Position numbers and translations under genes: made by a program
Assembly: GCA_050944255.1 (NCBI GenBank)
Contig: JBMNQS010000034.1
Span: 1-22,530, forward strand
DNA from: JBMNQS01 sp050944255
GTDB taxonomy: Bacteria > Bacillota > Clostridia > Christensenellales > Maliibacteriaceae
Direction: 5' to 3'
DNA length: 22,530 nucleotides
Notes under the pieces: model-generated
What the model was told of the DNA's origin: nothing
Databases searched by the model: none
What the model saw: the letters and a program-made list of their open reading frames with translations, nothing else
In this document: positions 20,088 to 22,530 of the stretch, piece after piece
Position numbering within the stretch: position 1 is the first letter of the stretch
Layout of the letters: the number at the start of each line of letters is the position of its first letter

Positions 20088-20993
20088 TCATTCCCGCGCC
20101 AGATGGCTGACGGCCACGGCGCAGAAAATGGAAAACAGCTTGCTCAAATCCGAATCGGAGCGGGAATTCAAAACAACCGGCGCCGCGGCCCCTATCACCA
20201 CCCCGCCCGGCAGGCAGTTGCCCCCGTGGGTAAAGGCCTTCACCGCTATATTCGCCGCCTCTATATTGGGCATCAGGAGGATATCGGCGCGTCCGGCGAC
20301 ATCGGAATCCACCCCTTTATGACGCGCGGCCTCCCGCGAGAGCGCCAGGTCCATGGCCAGTGGGCCGTCAACCGTGCAGCCACTAATCTGTCCCCGGCGG
20401 TTCATGACGGTGAGCGCCGCGGCGTCAAGCGTCGCCTGCATATCGGGGTTCACCACTTCCACCGCCGCCAGAGCGGCAACCCTGGGGTTTTGTATGCCCA
20501 GTGCCGCGGCAACCCTGACGGCATTTTGAATCAGTTCCACTTTCGCCTTGAGGTCGGGGTACGCCACCATCGCCGCGTCGGTGATCACAAAGCGTCTTCC
20601 CATGACGGGCGAATCCAGCACGCTCACGTGGGACAGCATGCCGCCCTGGCGCAGGCCGCTGCCCCTGTCGAGCACCGCCCGCAGGAGATCGGCGGTCTGC
20701 ACGTGTCCCTTCATCAGCACCGCGGCGCGCTTTTGCCTGACCAGCGATATGGCGGCGGCAATCGATTCGTTCGCAGACGCGCAGTGGATGATCTCAAAAG
20801 GCGAGATATCGATTCCCCGGGCGCCTGCCGTCATTTTGATTTTCTTCCCGTCCCCGCACAAAATGGGGACCGCCAGTTTATACTGATAGGCTTGCGCGGC
20901 GGCGCTCAGTACGGCGTCATCCTCCGCCGCGGCAACCGCCAGCCCTCCGGGGGCGGCGGAAACCACTATATCCGCCGGATTGAAGAGCGTCAT
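20088..20993 (-). CDS. ptb: Phosphate butyryltransferase (phosphate acyltransferase)
   Basis: A 301-residue member of the Pta/Ptb phosphate acyltransferase family, which exchanges CoA of butyryl-CoA for phosphate to give butyryl phosphate, the substrate of Buk. Recognised from AVLMKGHVQTADLLRAVLD (about 90-108), LSHVSVLDSP and VITDAAMVAYPDLKAKVELIQNAV. The C-terminal DGPLAMDLALS, DILLMPNIEAANI and GGVVIGAAAPVVLNSRSDS are the active-site segments of the family. Length is typical for Ptb and shorter than Pta. The ATG at 20993 has AGGTGA 7 bases upstream. Together with Buk it would convert butyryl- or branched-chain acyl-CoA to the acid with ATP gain. Whether straight- or branched-chain substrates dominate cannot be read, but the ACT protein next to it hints at branched-chain. 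Confidence 0.93.
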   Translation of the reverse strand: MTLFNPADIVVSAAPGGLAVAAAEDDAVLSAAAQAYQYKLAVPILCGDGKKIKMTAGARGIDISPFEIIHCASANESIAAAISLVRQKRAAVLMKGHVQTADLLRAVLDRGSGLRQGGMLSHVSVLDSPVMGRRFVITDAAMVAYPDLKAKVELIQNAVRVAAALGIQNPRVAALAAVEVVNPDMQATLDAAALTVMNRRGQISGCTVDGPLAMDLALSREAARHKGVDSDVAGRADILLMPNIEAANIAVKAFTHGGNCLPGGVVIGAAAPVVLNSRSDSDLSKLFSIFCAVAVSHLARE

Positions 20994-21067
20994 TTTTACT
21001 TCACCTGCCCTTTTTTATTTTTGCCGCCGTTTCCGCGCGGCCTGAGGCTACGAAAAGATGCCGCTTA

Positions 21068-21105
21068 AAGCTGGTATCCCCCCGGCGACGGGGTATATGC
21101 AGCTT
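21068..21105. other. Imperfect hairpin after the methyltransferase gene
   Basis: AAGCTG (21068-21073) can pair with CAGCTT (21100-21105). An inner CCCCG/CGGGG stem closes a GCGA loop. It overlaps the stop codon of the methyltransferase on the minus strand. It may weaken read-through into ptb, but it has no U-tract. Confidence 0.35.
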
Positions 21106-21847
21106 ATTGCGCGCAAGCGCCGATAAACACCTTAAGCCGGTACCAGCCGTCTTGAAGAACATATGGACTGTAAAGATGGTCCAGATCCATCTCCTCCACA
21201 TGCAGTTGGCACGCCTGAAAAATCCTCATCCACTCTTCATGGGGAAACAAGCCGAGGGTATGGACCTCATGCGAGACGCTCAGATCGCCGTCCCGCCTGA
21301 TCAGGTAGATAAAGGCCGCCTCATAGGTGCTGTCCGATACCATATGGTTATTTTCCAGCAGCGTAATGTGAACGCCGTCTTTTTCACCGGCGTAGGCAAA
21401 GTTGTTGTTTCTGAAGTCCTCCTTGGTATGGGCGGTGATCAGGATAATTCCATCGGGCTTCATATGGGCCGAGGCATTTTGAAGCGTTGCCTTTAAATCT
21501 TCGAGCGTGGTCATATACGCAATGGCATCCGGAATGATCACCACGTCGAACTTTTCATTGAGCTTTACCGTTCTCATATCGCCCTTCACATAAGCGATTT
21601 GCGGATTTATTGTCTTTGCAAGGTCCAGCATGCCTTCGCTCAGGTCGACGCCCGTTACCCAAAAGTGTCTTTTAAAATGAAAGTCCAGCCTGCCCGCGCC
21701 GCAGCCCAAATGCAGCATCGTGGGATTATTGGCTGGAATACGGCGCTTTATAGCTTCAATGTATAGCAAGGCTTCCTCCTCGCAGGCTTCCGGCGGCGCC
21801 AGAATATCATCGACCCATGCCAGATCATTGTAAACCGACCACTTCAT
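21104..21847 (-). CDS. Class I SAM-dependent methyltransferase
   Basis: A 247-residue Rossmann-fold methyltransferase distinct from the one at 17728. Motif I is MLHLGCGAGRLDFHF, and TGVDLSEGMLDLAK gives the acidic residue of strand 2. YVKGDMRTV precedes the motif IV region FDVVIIPDAIAYM, followed by HMKPDGIILITAHT. The C-terminal half contains an inserted beta-rich region with EVHTLGLFPHEEWMRIFQA, typical of small-molecule methyltransferases. The third in-frame ATG (21847) was chosen because GGAGG is 9 bases upstream of it; ATGs at 21853 and 21865 fit worse. It precedes ptb by 110 bases on the same strand, separated by an imperfect hairpin. Substrate unknown. Confidence 0.88.
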   Translation of the reverse strand: MKWSVYNDLAWVDDILAPPEACEEEALLYIEAIKRRIPANNPTMLHLGCGAGRLDFHFKRHFWVTGVDLSEGMLDLAKTINPQIAYVKGDMRTVKLNEKFDVVIIPDAIAYMTTLEDLKATLQNASAHMKPDGIILITAHTKEDFRNNNFAYAGEKDGVHITLLENNHMVSDSTYEAAFIYLIRRDGDLSVSHEVHTLGLFPHEEWMRIFQACQLHVEEMDLDHLYSPYVLQDGWYRLKVFIGACAQ

Positions 21848-22010
21848 ATCCATTGCCCTCCGCACAATCTTTTAACACCCGGCCATCCCTTGGCCCGCCC
21901 GCCGCAATCCTTCAAGGCGCTGTTCGCCGTCGATACTGCGCATGCTTTGCATTTTAATTGCCTCCCGATTGATTGCCTGCAGGCTTTACACCACTGATAA
22001 ACAGATTCTT

Positions 22011-22229
22011 TTATTCACATCCGGTTTCTCCTGGTTTTTCTTTTGCTTTGGCTTCCAATTCCCTTGTAATCAATGCCGATGCCATACGGAGCGCCTTTAT
22101 CCTGCGTATGAGCAGGGTGTGCTGAGAAGCGCTTTGTTTCAGCTTTGGCCGTACTTTCTCACACTTGCTGATCATTGAAGCGATAGCCTGGAGCGCTTCC
22201 TCCAATTCTTCTTTTGTATAGTTATTCAT
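22011..22229 (-). CDS. Conserved small hypothetical protein (72 residues)
   Basis: A 72-residue, mostly helical, charged protein with no signal peptide. It opens MNNYTKEELEEALQAIASMI, followed by SKCEKVRPKLKQ and the hallmark SQHTLLIRRIKALRMASALI. I recall closely similar proteins from many Clostridia, often in or beside mobile elements, but I know of no assigned function. Helical propensity with regular Leu/Ala spacing suggests a small coiled-coil dimer. The start at 22229 has GGGAG 7 bases upstream. It follows the edge-truncated ORF stretch at 22281-22530 with the same orientation. Confidence 0.8.
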   Translation of the reverse strand: MNNYTKEELEEALQAIASMISKCEKVRPKLKQSASQHTLLIRRIKALRMASALITRELEAKAKEKPGETGCE

Positions 22230-22280
22230 AAAGTCGCTCCCTGATATTTCAAAAATGTCCCTGAGGCCGGCGGGTCACAG

Positions 22281-22530
22281 TCAGCACTTCCAGTCGATTT
22301 TGGCCGGGTTTGGCTCGTCCTGCACAGAGGCGGCGCGCAGGGCCGCTTCCATATGTCCGCACTCCCCGGCGGCGCATTGCTGGATTTGTTCCCACGGGGC
22401 GTCTGCAACGAGCGGGGTGGATTGATGTCTTTTACATTGTCGGTAGTCGGAAACAAGTCAAAGGCACTTTTTGCACTATCGGTAGGCGGGAACATATCGA
22501 CATATATAATTATAACGCCAACTACTAGAT
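22281..22530 (-). pseudogene. Edge-truncated, frame-shifted or overlapping coding stretch
   Basis: Two minus-strand frames look coding here. In one, a hydrophobic run LVVGVIIIYVDMFPPTDSAK enters from the right edge and continues into FDLFPTTDNVKDINPP, then degenerates. In another frame, open from 22457 to a stop at 22281, the sequence ADAPWEQIQQCAAGECGHME continues to a DWKC terminus; its only ATG (22352) has no clear ribosome binding site. This may be a broken gene whose two halves now lie in different frames, or a conserved non-coding segment. I have a recollection of similar sequences in gut Clostridia near mobile elements, which I cannot verify here. Confidence 0.35.
22421..22498 (-). repeat. 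Two tandem copies of a 39-base repeat
   Basis: Units at 22498-22460 and 22459-22421 on the minus strand match at 23 of their first 30 bases, with the shared core CTACCGA. Translated in frame they give a 13-residue repeat, DMFPPTDSAK / DLFPTTDNVK. The array may continue in degenerate form outside the window. Confidence 0.6.

Noticed and set aside
19740..21068. A 442-codon plus-strand frame across the ACT and ptb genes
   Set aside because: Antisense to two recognised genes and spans their gap; the translation is His/Arg/Gln-rich without domain signal.
22421..22498. Direct repeats at the right edge considered as a CRISPR fragment
   Set aside because: Only two units, directly abutting without spacers, and in frame with a translated repeat.

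Overview
The window reads as a chromosomal segment of a GC-rich, Gram-positive anaerobe, most likely class Clostridia. The evidence is purine-rich AGGAGG-type ribosome binding sites before nearly every gene, AT-rich promoters with TTGACA/TATAAT-like hexamers in a GC-rich background, several lipoproteins, a NiaR/NiaX niacin pair, a CopA pump with an HxlR regulator, and a phosphate butyryltransferase/butyrate kinase pair. This placement is inference. No rRNA, tRNA or CRISPR was seen. Most genes lie on the minus strand; hxlR, patB and ridA are on the plus strand.

Layout from left to right. 1-569: 5' part of isocitrate dehydrogenase, running off the left edge. 650-2991: operon of an Old-Yellow-Enzyme-type flavin oxidoreductase with a C-terminal Cys cluster, a Cof-type HAD phosphatase and a GNAT acetyltransferase. 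3146-5231: OmpR-type response regulator and sensor kinase, closed by a strong terminator. 5481-11426: metal-handling island, probably for copper. It holds CopA (two HMA domains), a co-transcribed lipoprotein made of two copies of an unrecognised domain, a divergent HxlR regulator with a clear inverted repeat, and a second operon of an HMA/TauE-SafE/cupredoxin fusion, a 40-residue membrane protein and an FtrD-like (DUF2318) CxxC lipoprotein. 11758-13729: a lipoprotein, the NiaX-type S component and NiaR, with a perfect operator over the niaX promoter.

13951-17677: PatB/MalY-type C-S lyase, SDR oxidoreductase, PhzF-family protein and the RidA imine deaminase, with a divergent promoter region that may drive a 21-codon leader ORF. 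17728-20993: phosphate butyryltransferase, an IlvN/IlvH-like ACT protein and butyrate kinase, followed by a SAM methyltransferase. 21104-22530: a second methyltransferase, a 72-residue protein and an edge-truncated stretch with a 39-base repeat, possibly part of a mobile element.

The most interesting parts are the metal island (new lipoprotein domain, HxlR control, unusual fusion) and the ACT protein placed between ptb and buk, which suggests amino-acid control of acyl-phosphate metabolism.
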